64,000 nucleotides of DNA from Cytobacillus oceanisediminis 2691. Lineage in GTDB: Bacteria; Bacillota; Bacilli; Bacillales; Cytobacillaceae. The translations under genes and the position numbers were made by a program. The notes under the pieces are model-generated. The model was not told the origin of the DNA. It worked only from the letters and a program-made list of their open reading frames with translations, and made no database searches. Below, one piece after another: positions 56,972 to 64,000 of the stretch; positions within the stretch are counted from its first letter, which is position 1, and each line of letters opens with the position of its first letter. The stretch spans positions 62,001-126,000 of the forward strand of contig NZ_VEEP01000004.1 of NCBI RefSeq assembly GCF_007678455.1, in the 5' to 3' direction.

Positions 56972-57664
56972 TCAATTTAATCCGCAGATTTCAAATGAAC
57001 AATTCTGGCAATCGACTTCCCTCTTTAAATAGCTAAGGTTTTTAACAGTGAATTTTAGCTGGTCATAGGCAATGATGTCTTTTTCGCGCAATTCCTTCAG
57101 CATCCTTTGGATTACTTCACGCGTGCCATAGGTCAGATTGGCAAGCTCCTGGTGTGTGAGCGGCAAATCAATCAGGATGCCTTCATCTGTCATCACACCG
57201 TAGCTGTTGCACAGCCTGATCAAAATGGAATACAATCCGCCTTTTTTACCGTTCATGATCAGGTCCTGGCACTTCATTTGCGCCTTGAGGTATCTTGTGC
57301 TCAGCCAATTCACCAGTGCATTCATGGCGGTGTTATCATTAAGGACGAATTCCTCGAACTGTTCCCTTTTGATCATCAGGACCTCACAGTCTGTGAGCGT
57401 TTTTGCAGAAAAATGGTATCGTGGAGTATGTTTGAACAATTCATATTCTATGATCATCTCTTCGCCATTCAGGATTTTGAGGATGAATTCCTTTCCCTTC
57501 ATGTGGACGCGTCCGACTGAGACACTTCCGCTCAGGATAATATAAACGTTCTGAACATTTTCGTCTTCCTGAAAAAGGAGGGTATCTGCTTTAATTTTTT
57601 GGATTGTTTCCTTATCAATGAAGTTTTGTAAAATTAAACTGTATAATGATATATTTTTGTCCAT
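56972..57664 (-). CDS. fnr: Fnr-type oxygen-sensing regulator (Crp/Fnr family)
   Basis: A 230-residue Crp/Fnr regulator: cNMP-like beta barrel (about 20-110), dimer helix and a winged helix (LTHQELANLTYGTREVIQRM). The C terminus carries C219-x2-C222-x4-C227 (DCQNCSFEICGLN), the same spacing as the C-terminal cluster cysteines of Bacillus Fnr, so an oxygen-labile [4Fe-4S] cluster is likely. It would activate anaerobic respiration genes. I use ATG 57664, which has AAGGAG 9 nt upstream; an in-frame ATG 132 bp earlier has no site. B. subtilis fnr lies beside narK, so its place near sodA is different. Confidence 0.82.
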   Translation of the reverse strand: MDKNISLYSLILQNFIDKETIQKIKADTLLFQEDENVQNVYIILSGSVSVGRVHMKGKEFILKILNGEEMIIEYELFKHTPRYHFSAKTLTDCEVLMIKREQFEEFVLNDNTAMNALVNWLSTRYLKAQMKCQDLIMNGKKGGLYSILIRLCNSYGVMTDEGILIDLPLTHQELANLTYGTREVIQRMLKELREKDIIAYDQLKFTVKNLSYLKREVDCQNCSFEICGLN

Positions 57665-57913
57665 CAGGATCGTCTCCTTATTATTCCTCTCTATACTTTG
57701 ATTTAAAAGAATTGTTGCTACTGTGTCAATTGTGTTTTGGAAATAAATGGGTGTATTTTTGGTGAGGTGCGACAAATATCGTTGACACGACTGCATTCGG
57801 GGAATATTGACGATTTTCTGAAACTTGTTTTAATTGGCTCAGGTAAAGATGAATGTAGATTTATAAACCCTGTGGATTGAAAAGAAAGGTGCGTAGACTG
57901 CTCCAAAAATGAA
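57665..57913. other. Region upstream of fnr without a recognised gene
   Basis: About 250 bp between the fnr start and array 3. I see no open frame with a ribosome-binding site and no TGTGA-N6-TCACA Fnr box. AT-rich at the left, then array 3 begins. Confidence 0.5.
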
Positions 57914-58820
57914 CCTGTCCGAAGTTGCCTTTACTTCGGACAGCTTCTGCTACTTTTCCCTCAAACCTGTCTGAAGCTAGCTCTAGTTCGGACAGCTTTT
58001 CGCTGGTTTCCCCCAAACCTGTCTGAAGTTAGCTCTAGTTCGGACAGCTTTTCGCTGGTTTCCCCCAAACCTGTCTGAAGATGCCTCTGGTTCGGACAGC
58101 TTTTGCTGCTTTTCCCCCAAACCTGTCTGTAGATGCCTTTAGTTCGGACAGGTTTTGCTGCTTTTCCGCCAAACCAGTCCTAAGTTAGCTCTGGTTCGGA
58201 CAGCTTTTCGTTGTTTTCCCCCAAAGCTGTCTAAAGTTGCCTCTGGTTCGGACAGGTTTTCGTTGATTTCCGCCAAACCTGTCTGAAGTTGCCTCTAGTT
58301 CGGACAGCTTTTCGTTGTGTTCCCTCAAACCTGTCTGAAGATGCCTTTAGTTCGGACAGCTTTTGCTGCTTTTCCGTCAAACCTGTCAGAAGATGCCTCT
58401 AGTTCGGACAGCTTTTCGTTGATTTCCCCCAAAGCTGTCTGAAGTTGCCTCTGGTTCGGACAGCTTTTGCTGCTTTTCCCCCAAACCTGTCTGAAGATGC
58501 CTCTTGTTAGGACAGCTTTTGCTGCTTTTCCGTCAAACCTGTCTGAAGGTGCCTCTAGTTCGGACAGGTTTTCGTTGATTTCCTCCAAACCTGTCTGAAG
58601 TTAGCTCTAGTTCGGACAGCTTTGCTGCTTTTCCGTCAAACCTGTCTGAAGATGCCTCTAGTTCGGAAAGGTTTTCGTTGATTTCCTCCAAACCTGTCTG
58701 AAGTTGCCTCTGGTTAAGACAGCTTTTCGCTGTTTTCCCTCAAACCTGTCTGAAGTTAGCTCTACTTCGGCCAGCTTTTGTATCCTTTCTCCCAAACCTG
58801 TCTGAAGTCGCCCCTGGTTC
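57914..58820 (+). repeat. Hairpin tandem array 3, 52-bp period, 17 units
   Basis: Seventeen head-to-tail units begin with CCTGTC or a variant at 57914, 57966, 58018 and onward; all are 52 bp except one of 51 bp, and an eighteenth is cut off by the dispersed repeat. Each has CTGTCTGAA, an 11-nt loop, then TTCGGACAG: nine pairs with one U-G. The first unit has a perfect 11-bp stem (CTGTCCGAAGT/ACTTCGGACAG). On the plus strand the dyad is followed by CTTTTCG or CTTTTGC and then TTTCCC. It lies between divergent fnr and sodA. Confidence 0.95.
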
Positions 58821-58985
58821 CTTATTTTCCTCGTGCGTGGGCAAGTTCGAGGCAGCTTCTTAATGTCCTCGGTGCAGCAGCTCTAGTGGGACTCTACAGG
58901 AGGAAAGCGGCAGGGAAAATCCGCCCCAGCCCCGCGGAACGCAAAGCGACTGGAGAGAAAATCATCAGCCTTGTTTAATAAAACC
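58821..58985. repeat. Degenerate dispersed intergenic repeat, copy B
   Basis: Shares its ends with copy A (35205-35365). It begins inside unit 18 of array 3 and includes GC-rich stems (GGAGGAAAGCGGC; CCCCAGCCCCGCGG). No coding capacity. It ends in CAGCCTTGTTTAATAAAAC. Confidence 0.6.
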
Positions 58986-59044
58986 TTATGAATAAAAGTA
59001 GGGGGATCGGGGAAGTTTAATCTCGTTAAGCCAAAGCATTTTAT

Positions 59045-59073
59045 TTGAAACCATTACCGTTCTTTGGTAATCT
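59045..59073 (+). promoter_or_regulatory. Probable sigma-A promoter of sodA
   Basis: TTGAAA (59045-59050) and TAATCT (59068-59073) with a 17-bp spacer. The spacer and -10 are overlapped by a perfect dyad ATTACC-N7-GGTAAT (59053-59071). Confidence 0.55.
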
Positions 59074-59088
59074 AATCATGAAGCACTT

Positions 59089-59115
59089 TTAGAACAATTC
59101 TAATTACTGAATTGT
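59089..59115 (+). promoter_or_regulatory. Two overlapping dyads in the sodA leader
   Basis: TTAGAA-CAA-TTCTAA (59089-59103) and ACAATTC-N8-GAATTGT (59094-59115) share bases just downstream of the predicted transcription start. The first resembles a Fur/PerR-type box (11 of 14 positions of TTATAAT-N-ATTATAA). A metal or peroxide regulator is possible, not shown. Confidence 0.4.
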
Positions 59116-59165
59116 ATGAAAGATTGTTCCGAAAGTGAAACACGATACATAGGAGGATGTTAAAA

Positions 59166-59774
59166 ATGGCATTTGAATTACCGCAATTACCTTACGCATA
59201 TGATGCACTTGAGCCACACATCGACAAGGAAACAATGAATATCCACCACACAAAGCACCACAACACTTACGTTACAAATCTTAACAACGCTTTGGAAGGA
59301 AACGAAGAGCTTCTATCTAAATCTGTTGAAGAAGTCGTTTCTAACCTGGATGCTGTTCCTGAAGCAGCACGTACTGCAGTTCGCAACAATGGCGGCGGCC
59401 ATGCGAACCACTCTCTATTCTGGCAAGTCATTTCTCCAAACGGAGGCGGCGAGCCTACTGGTGAATTGGCTGAAGCAATCAACTCAAAGTTCGGCGGCTT
59501 TGAAGGCTTCAAAGAAGAATTCTCTAAAGCAGCAACTACTCGCTTTGGCTCTGGCTGGGCTTGGCTAGTTGTTAACAATGGCGAGCTAGAAGTGACTAGC
59601 ACTCCAAACCAGGACTCTCCTTTAATGGAAGGCAAGACGCCTATCCTTGGATTGGATGTTTGGGAGCATGCTTACTACCTGAACTACCAAAACAGAAGAC
59701 CAGAATACATCGGTGCATTCTGGAACGTTGTTAACTGGGAAGAAGTTAGCAAGCGTTTCGCTTCTGCGAAATAA
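59166..59774 (+). CDS. sodA: Superoxide dismutase [Mn]
   Basis: A 202-residue iron/manganese superoxide dismutase. Metal ligands: His27 in MNIHHTKHH, the His in GHANHSLFW, the Asp in [11 protein letters not shown] and the His three to four residues later. [10 protein letters not shown] followed later by NQDSPL is the manganese-type pattern. It converts superoxide to oxygen and peroxide. AGGAGG lies before the ATG at 59166; the frame from 59157 adds MLK within the ribosome-binding spacer. Codon use is strongly biased, fitting high expression. Single gene with terminator. Confidence 0.97.
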   Translation: MAFELPQLPYAYDALEPHIDKETMNIHHTKHHNTYVTNLNNALEGNEELLSKSVEEVVSNLDAVPEAARTAVRNNGGGHANHSLFWQVISPNGGGEPTGELAEAINSKFGGFEGFKEEFSKAATTRFGSGWAWLVVNNGELEVTSTPNQDSPLMEGKTPILGLDVWEHAYYLNYQNRRPEYIGAFWNVVNWEEVSKRFASAK

Positions 59775-59788
59775 TAGAGTGAATATGC

Positions 59789-59825
59789 GAGAGGCTGCAG
59801 TTATTGCAGCCTCTCTATTTGTTTT
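59789..59825 (+). terminator. Intrinsic terminator after sodA
   Basis: GAGAGGCTGCA and TGCAGCCTCTC form a perfect stem around GTTAT, followed by TATTTGTTTTG. Confidence 0.88.
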
Positions 59826-59914
59826 GTCAGGTTTTCCTTTCAAAGACCCTCCAGAAAACTGAATAACCCCGATTGCTTTGTAAGAAACTACCCAAGAGAA
59901 AAGGGGAGTCGATC

Positions 59915-61132
59915 ATGAGCAAAGTAAACAAATTATTAGGAGACATTGAACTGACAAAGGATTTGGCGCTCCTATTGATTATTGGGGGTTTGTACTCATT
60001 AAGCATTGCCCTTTCCAATACTTTTGTTAATATCTATTTATGGAAGCAATCCGGCGAGCTATCGGATTTGGCAATGTATAATCTATCGATTGTCGTTGCC
60101 CAGCCTCTCACCTTTATCCTTGCTGGGAGATGGGCAAAGAAGGTCGACAGAGTCATTGTGCTTCGCATTGGTGTCATCTTTCTGGCGCTTTTTTATGTCA
60201 CGGTATTGTTTGTGGGCACAAAAGCGTCCGACTTCTTATTACTGCTGGGTATCCTTTTGGGAATCGGCTATGGTTTCTATTGGCTTGCCTACAATGTCCT
60301 CACCTTTGAGATCACCGAGCCGGAAACACGTGATTTCTTTAATGGGTTTCTTGGAATTCTCGGTTCTGTTGGAGGTATGATCGGACCGGTGGCTGCAGGC
60401 TTCATCATATCAAGATTAGAAAAGCTGACAGGTTATACAGTGGTTTTCGGACTTTCATTGGGATTGTTTTCAATCGCTGTTTTATTGAGCTTTTTCCTGA
60501 AGCGCCGGCCAGCCCATGGCAAGTATTGGTTCAGGCGGATTATTACTGAAAGGAAGCATGACAAAAATTGGCGGATGGTTACAAATGCGCATTTCTTCCA
60601 GGGACTCAGAGAAGGGGTATTTGTATTCATTGTATCTGTTTTTGTTTTCATTGCCACAGACAGCGAAATGGCTTTGGGTACTTATGGATTGATTAATTCC
60701 GGGATATCCTTTCTTGCTTATTACTTTGTATCCCGTACCCTGAAAAAAGAATATCGGAAACAGGCAATTCTGGTTGGCGGACTGATTCTGTTCCTGGCGA
60801 TCTTCCTGATTATATTTGACCTCAGTTACTTCCGGCTTCTATTATATGCTGCCATGATTGCAGTTGCTTACCCGCTGCTCCTTGTTCCATATGCTTCAAT
60901 GACCTACGACGTGATTGGGCGCGGCTGGAAAGCGGCTGAAATGAGGGTCGAATATATTGTCGTCCGGGAATTATTCCTGAATCTTGGCCGTGTCGCATCG
61001 ATTTTATTATTTCTGCTGGCAACTCACCTGTTCAGCGAAAAACAGGCGATCCCGATCCTTTTGGTCATCCTTGGAAGCGGGCATACATTGATTTACTTCT
61101 TTATAAGGAAAATTCATTTAAAACCTGCATAG
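59915..61132 (+). CDS. yqgE: MFS transporter (YqgE)
   Basis: A 405-residue major facilitator protein with about twelve membrane helices. MFS-like loops are visible: GRWAKKVDRVIVLRIG between helices 2 and 3 and RPAHGKYW in the central loop. Substrate unknown; the family member sits between sodA and pbpA in B. subtilis as well. ATG at 59915 with AGGGGAG 7 nt upstream; the longer frame has no homology. Confidence 0.88.
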   Translation: MSKVNKLLGDIELTKDLALLLIIGGLYSLSIALSNTFVNIYLWKQSGELSDLAMYNLSIVVAQPLTFILAGRWAKKVDRVIVLRIGVIFLALFYVTVLFVGTKASDFLLLLGILLGIGYGFYWLAYNVLTFEITEPETRDFFNGFLGILGSVGGMIGPVAAGFIISRLEKLTGYTVVFGLSLGLFSIAVLLSFFLKRRPAHGKYWFRRIITERKHDKNWRMVTNAHFFQGLREGVFVFIVSVFVFIATDSEMALGTYGLINSGISFLAYYFVSRTLKKEYRKQAILVGGLILFLAIFLIIFDLSYFRLLLYAAMIAVAYPLLLVPYASMTYDVIGRGWKAAEMRVEYIVVRELFLNLGRVASILLFLLATHLFSEKQAIPILLVILGSGHTLIYFFIRKIHLKPA

Positions 61133-61161
61133 CCGGGACTTATGAAATTACCAGCAAATGG

Positions 61162-61190
61162 ACCGGGCGTAAAGCCCAGTTTTTCGTTCT
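61162..61190 (+). terminator. Intrinsic terminator after yqgE
   Basis: ACCGGGC pairs with GCCCAGT (one mismatch) around GTAAA, followed by TTTTCG. Confidence 0.6.
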
Positions 61191-61304
61191 GTTTGAAAAA
61201 TGGAAAAATATTCTGTAGTTGTTTATTGATAGAAAATGATGAGGATTTTAGTTAAAATAAAGGATAGTGAATAAAGCCATGGACATATAAAAGGTGGGAG
61301 AGGC

Positions 61305-63485
61305 TTGAACAAAAAGAAAAAGAAGAAAACGCATGTGCCATTCAGGCTGAATATGGTGTTTTTTGCGGTGTTTGTATTATTTTCGATGCTTATTCTAAGG
61401 CTTGGCATCGTTCAGATTGTTTACGGTGAGGACTTCAAAAGGGAAATCGAACGGACAGAAGATGTGACCGTTAATAATCCTGTTCCAAGAGGGAAAATGT
61501 ATGATCGGAATATGAAAGCTATTGTCGACAATACGCCGAGCAATGCAATCACGTATACAAAGAGCCAGAGCACCCAAACGAAGGAAATGCTAATGGTTGC
61601 AGAACGAGTAGCAAAATTAATCGTCAAGGATACAGAAAATGACCTGAAGAAAGTCCGTGAAAGGGATAAAAAGGACTACTGGATTTTAAGGAATGAAGAG
61701 CGCGCACGAGAAAAAATCACAGAAAAAGAATGGGCGCAGTATGAGGAAAAAAAGCTTGATGATAAAGCAATATACAATCTTCAGCTTGAGCGCATCACTG
61801 AAAATGAATTGAAAGAGTTAAAGAAGGATGATCTGGAAATCCTTGCAATTTTACGCGAGATGATGAGCGGATATGCTTTGTCCCCGCAAATCGTCAAAAA
61901 AGATTTAACACCTGAAGAGTTTGCCATTGTAAGCGAAAATCTTGAAATGCTACCTGGTGTGGACACCACTACAGACTGGGAGCGTCAATATAGCTATGAT
62001 AAAACACTCAAAACAATCCTGGGGAAGGTTAGTGATTCCGAAAAGGGACTTCCTAAAGAAAAACTTGAGTATTATCTCGCCAGAGGCTATAGCAGGAATG
62101 ACAGGGTTGGTTTAAGTTATATCGAGCAGCAATATGAAGATGTCCTGCACGGACAGAAAGCAAAGGTAAAGAACATCACCGATAAAGGCGGCAATGTTCT
62201 TGATACCCAGGTGATATCCGAAGGACAGCGGGGAAAGGACCTTGTGCTGACAATTGACATGGATCTGCAGCTTGCTGTTGATAAAATTATTGAAGAAGAA
62301 TTACTGAAGGCGAAGCAGACATCAAGAACAGGGCTTCTTGACAGGGCATTTGTCGTGTTGATGGATCCTAATACTGGGGAAATTTTGACACTTGCAGGGA
62401 AACAGATTGTCAAGGATGAAGACACAGGCAAGGATGTCATGCAGGATTTTGCGAGCGGCAATTTCACAACTTCTTATAATGTCGGGTCTGCGGTAAAAGG
62501 TGCCACGATTTTGACAGGTTTTAGCACCGGTGCGATCAGTCCGGGGACGCAATTTTATGACACGCCTATAAAAATTAAAGGCACGAACCCTAAGAAGTCC
62601 TGGAAAGCGGGATTGGGTACTCTTGATGACCGTAATGCCTTGAAGGTATCCTCGAATGTATATATGTTCAGGACTGCGATCAATATTGGTAAAGGAAATT
62701 ATAAGTATGATCAGCCATTGTATCTAGAGCCCGAGGCTTTTGATACCATGAGGAATCATTTCAGCCAATTCGGACTTGGTGCAAGAACGGGAATCGACTT
62801 GCCAAACGAAATGATCGGTTTTAAAGGAACAGAGAAAAGGCCAGGTCTCTTGCTCGACTTTGCCATCGGCCAGTATGACACCTATACTACGCTGCAATTG
62901 GCACAATATGTTTCAACGATCGCAAATGGCGGAAATAGAATCCAGCCGAGAATTGTCAAGGAAATCAGGGAACCGGTCATGAAAAATGAAGAGGTGGGTC
63001 CTGTCGTGAATGAATTTGAGCCTGTCATCCTGAATAAGGTCGATGCCAAGCCTGAATGGTTTGACCGAGTACAAGAAGGGTTCAGGAGAGTCATGCAGGA
63101 ACCTGGCGGTACGGCATATGGAGCATTTCATTCTGCGGAATATAAGCCAGCGGGAAAAACAGGGACTGCACAGGCATTTTATGATGGACCAAAAAGGAAA
63201 AATTATGACATGCCGCCAGAAGTCATGAACTTAAGCCTTGTTGGATATGCCCCTTATGATAACCCCGAAATCGCCGTGGCAGTAATGGTCCCATGGGCGT
63301 ATGAGGGCAATACGGGCCACCATGCAAATAATGATATCGGGCGAAGAGTCCTTGATACGTATTTTGATTTGAAAAAGAAACGTATGGAAGGGAACATGAA
63401 CCCGGAACAACCGATACAGGAAGTTGAAAAGAAAGAAGCAGGAACTGAACTTTTAGAAGAAATTGCAGAAGATACCGAGCAATAA
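61305..63485 (+). CDS. pbpA: Penicillin-binding protein 2A (class B transpeptidase)
   Basis: A 726-residue class B PBP for side-wall peptidoglycan synthesis in rod-shaped cells and spore outgrowth. Short basic cytosolic tail, one membrane anchor (about 14-38), a dimerisation domain, then the transpeptidase domain with the active-site motifs SAVK (SxxK), SSN (SxN) and KTGTAQ (KTG). The acidic tail after about residue 690 is species-variable. TTG start at 61305 with AGGTGGGAG upstream. Gene order yqgE-pbpA-pstS is that of B. subtilis. Confidence 0.96.
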   Translation: MNKKKKKKTHVPFRLNMVFFAVFVLFSMLILRLGIVQIVYGEDFKREIERTEDVTVNNPVPRGKMYDRNMKAIVDNTPSNAITYTKSQSTQTKEMLMVAERVAKLIVKDTENDLKKVRERDKKDYWILRNEERAREKITEKEWAQYEEKKLDDKAIYNLQLERITENELKELKKDDLEILAILREMMSGYALSPQIVKKDLTPEEFAIVSENLEMLPGVDTTTDWERQYSYDKTLKTILGKVSDSEKGLPKEKLEYYLARGYSRNDRVGLSYIEQQYEDVLHGQKAKVKNITDKGGNVLDTQVISEGQRGKDLVLTIDMDLQLAVDKIIEEELLKAKQTSRTGLLDRAFVVLMDPNTGEILTLAGKQIVKDEDTGKDVMQDFASGNFTTSYNVGSAVKGATILTGFSTGAISPGTQFYDTPIKIKGTNPKKSWKAGLGTLDDRNALKVSSNVYMFRTAINIGKGNYKYDQPLYLEPEAFDTMRNHFSQFGLGARTGIDLPNEMIGFKGTEKRPGLLLDFAIGQYDTYTTLQLAQYVSTIANGGNRIQPRIVKEIREPVMKNEEVGPVVNEFEPVILNKVDAKPEWFDRVQEGFRRVMQEPGGTAYGAFHSAEYKPAGKTGTAQAFYDGPKRKNYDMPPEVMNLSLVGYAPYDNPEIAVAVMVPWAYEGNTGHHANNDIGRRVLDTYFDLKKKRMEGNMNPEQPIQEVEKKEAGTELLEEIAEDTEQ

Positions 63486-63493
63486 GAGCCTTT

Positions 63494-63526
63494 AAAAACT
63501 GTCTCATATGAGGCAGTTTTTTTTAT
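63494..63526 (+). terminator. Intrinsic terminator after pbpA
   Basis: AAAAACTGTCTCA and TGAGGCAGTTTTT pair (one wobble) around TA, followed by a T tract. The stem could work on both strands. Confidence 0.88.
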
Positions 63527-63603
63527 CGTTTGGGAATACTATGCTTAACCGGCAAACCATACAATGCTTGTTTTTCGGCAGGAGTATGCATCAATCCCGC
63601 AAA

Positions 63604-63642
63604 TTTACAAAACCTTTACATTAAGTTAAAACATCCTTAAAA
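63604..63642 (+). promoter_or_regulatory. PhoP box of the pst operon
   Basis: Four direct repeats with exact 11-bp spacing: TTTACA, TTTACA, TTAAAA, TTAAAA, each separated by 5 bp. This is the classic PhoP-P binding arrangement. A -10-like TATTCT follows at 63652-63657. Strong phosphate-starvation induction of pstS is expected. Confidence 0.93.
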
Positions 63643-63705
63643 GAAAAACAGTATTCTTGGTCTTGTAGGACAAAACAACCACATCTCGTAGGGGGAATTC
63701 AAGAA

Positions 63706-64000
63706 ATGAAGAGTCTTAAAAAGATGAGCCTGTTTTTAATGCTTGCAGCTGTTATGGTATTCACCGCAGCCTGCGGCGGTGGAGATAACGAAGGTGGAAA
63801 CGGAGAAGAACTTGAAGGCAGTGTCGTCATTGACGGATCTGGCACAGTTTATCCTTTAATGGCACGTATGGCTGAGAACTATATGGGTGAACAGGAAAAC
63901 GTATCAGTAGAAGTTAGCCGCTCCGGAACTTCAGCAGGTTTCAAGAAATTCCTTGCTAAAAACGGAACTGACTTCAACGATGCTTCCCGTCAGATTAAGG
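63706..64000 (+). CDS. pstS: Phosphate-binding lipoprotein PstS (5' part)
   Basis: First 98 codons; the gene runs off the window. A lipoprotein signal peptide (MKSLKKMSLFLMLAAVMVF) ends in the lipobox TAAC followed by GGGDN. The mature start SVVIDGSGTVYPL contains the phosphate-binding loop SGT, and RSGTSAGFKKFL the second loop. It delivers phosphate to the high-affinity PstCAB importer, whose genes presumably follow. GGGGGA lies before the ATG at 63706; the PhoP box is upstream. Confidence 0.95.
   Translation, partial: MKSLKKMSLFLMLAAVMVFTAACGGGDNEGGNGEELEGSVVIDGSGTVYPLMARMAENYMGEQENVSVEVSRSGTSAGFKKFLAKNGTDFNDASRQIK

Noticed and set aside
57700-57760. Fnr box upstream of fnr
   Set aside because: TGTGTCAATTGTGTT lacks the TCACA half at the proper spacing.
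58325-58588. Open minus-strand frame across array 3
   Set aside because: Repetitive translation of the array with no start signals; the period is not a multiple of three.
47871-58820. CRISPR arrays
   Set aside because: The units repeat over their full length with no conserved repeat alternating with unique spacers, and there are no cas genes in the window.

Overview
The window looks like a core chromosome segment of an endospore-forming Bacillaceae bacterium (Bacillus sensu lato; the protein sequences suggest Bacillus/Mesobacillus-like relatives, which is an inference). Gene order closely follows the Bacillus subtilis yqeO-to-pst region: rpsT, gpr, spoIIP, yqxA, lepA, hemW, hrcA-grpE-dnaK-dnaJ-prmA-rsmE-mtaB, yqeW, rpsU-yqeY, nfeD-floA-yqfB, yqfC-yqfD-phoH, pgpH-ybeY-dgkA, era, yqzL, recO, glyQ-glyS, ccpN-ppsR, yqxD-dnaG-sigA, cccA, trmK-yqfO, ispH, yqfQ, cshB-nfo, yqfT, znuC-znuB-zur, yqfW, yqfX, ispG, yqfZ, yqgB, yqgC, sodA, yqgE, pbpA and the start of pstS. 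Sporulation genes (gpr, spoIIP, yqfC, yqfD) and a sigma-W-type promoter fit this assignment. No rRNA, tRNA, CRISPR, prophage or intact insertion sequence was seen.

Layout. 1-3.4 kb: rpsT and spore genes. 3.4-5.2 kb: an insertion relative to B. subtilis, made of a tandem repeat array and a NERD-domain gene. 5.3-16.6 kb: lepA, hemW and the CIRCE-controlled heat-shock operon. 16.8-27.6 kb: yqeW, rpsU-yqeY, the sigma-W membrane-stress operon, spore genes, phoH and pgpH-ybeY-dgkA. 28-39 kb: era, recO, T-box-controlled glyQS, the CcpN/PpsR gluconeogenesis switch and the macromolecular synthesis operon yqxD-dnaG-sigA. 39-51 kb: an acyl-CoA dehydrogenase with a perfect cre site, cytochrome c550, trmK, ispH, cshB-nfo, array 2 and the Zur-controlled zinc uptake operon. 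51-64 kb: ispG, envelope genes, phosphate transport, an Fnr-type regulator, array 3, sodA, pbpA and PhoP-controlled pstS.

Most striking observation: three intergenic tandem arrays (3399-4140, 47871-48128, 57914-58820) have unrelated sequences but the same architecture. Each has a period of 52 bp (about five helical turns). Each unit carries an imperfect dyad with a stem of about 8-11 bp, tolerating mostly G-U wobble changes, followed on one strand by a TTTTCC-type pyrimidine tract. In that polar orientation each array has its most perfect hairpin at the leading end, and in arrays 1 and 2 that hairpin is also the apparent intrinsic terminator of the adjacent minus-strand gene. I know of no named family with this description.

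Regulatory sites readable from the sequence: CIRCE, sigma-W promoter, glycine T-box, cre, Zur box, a four-repeat PhoP box before pstS, a weaker PhoP-like box before a Na/Pi cotransporter gene, overlapping dyads before sodA, and many sigma-A promoters and intrinsic terminators.
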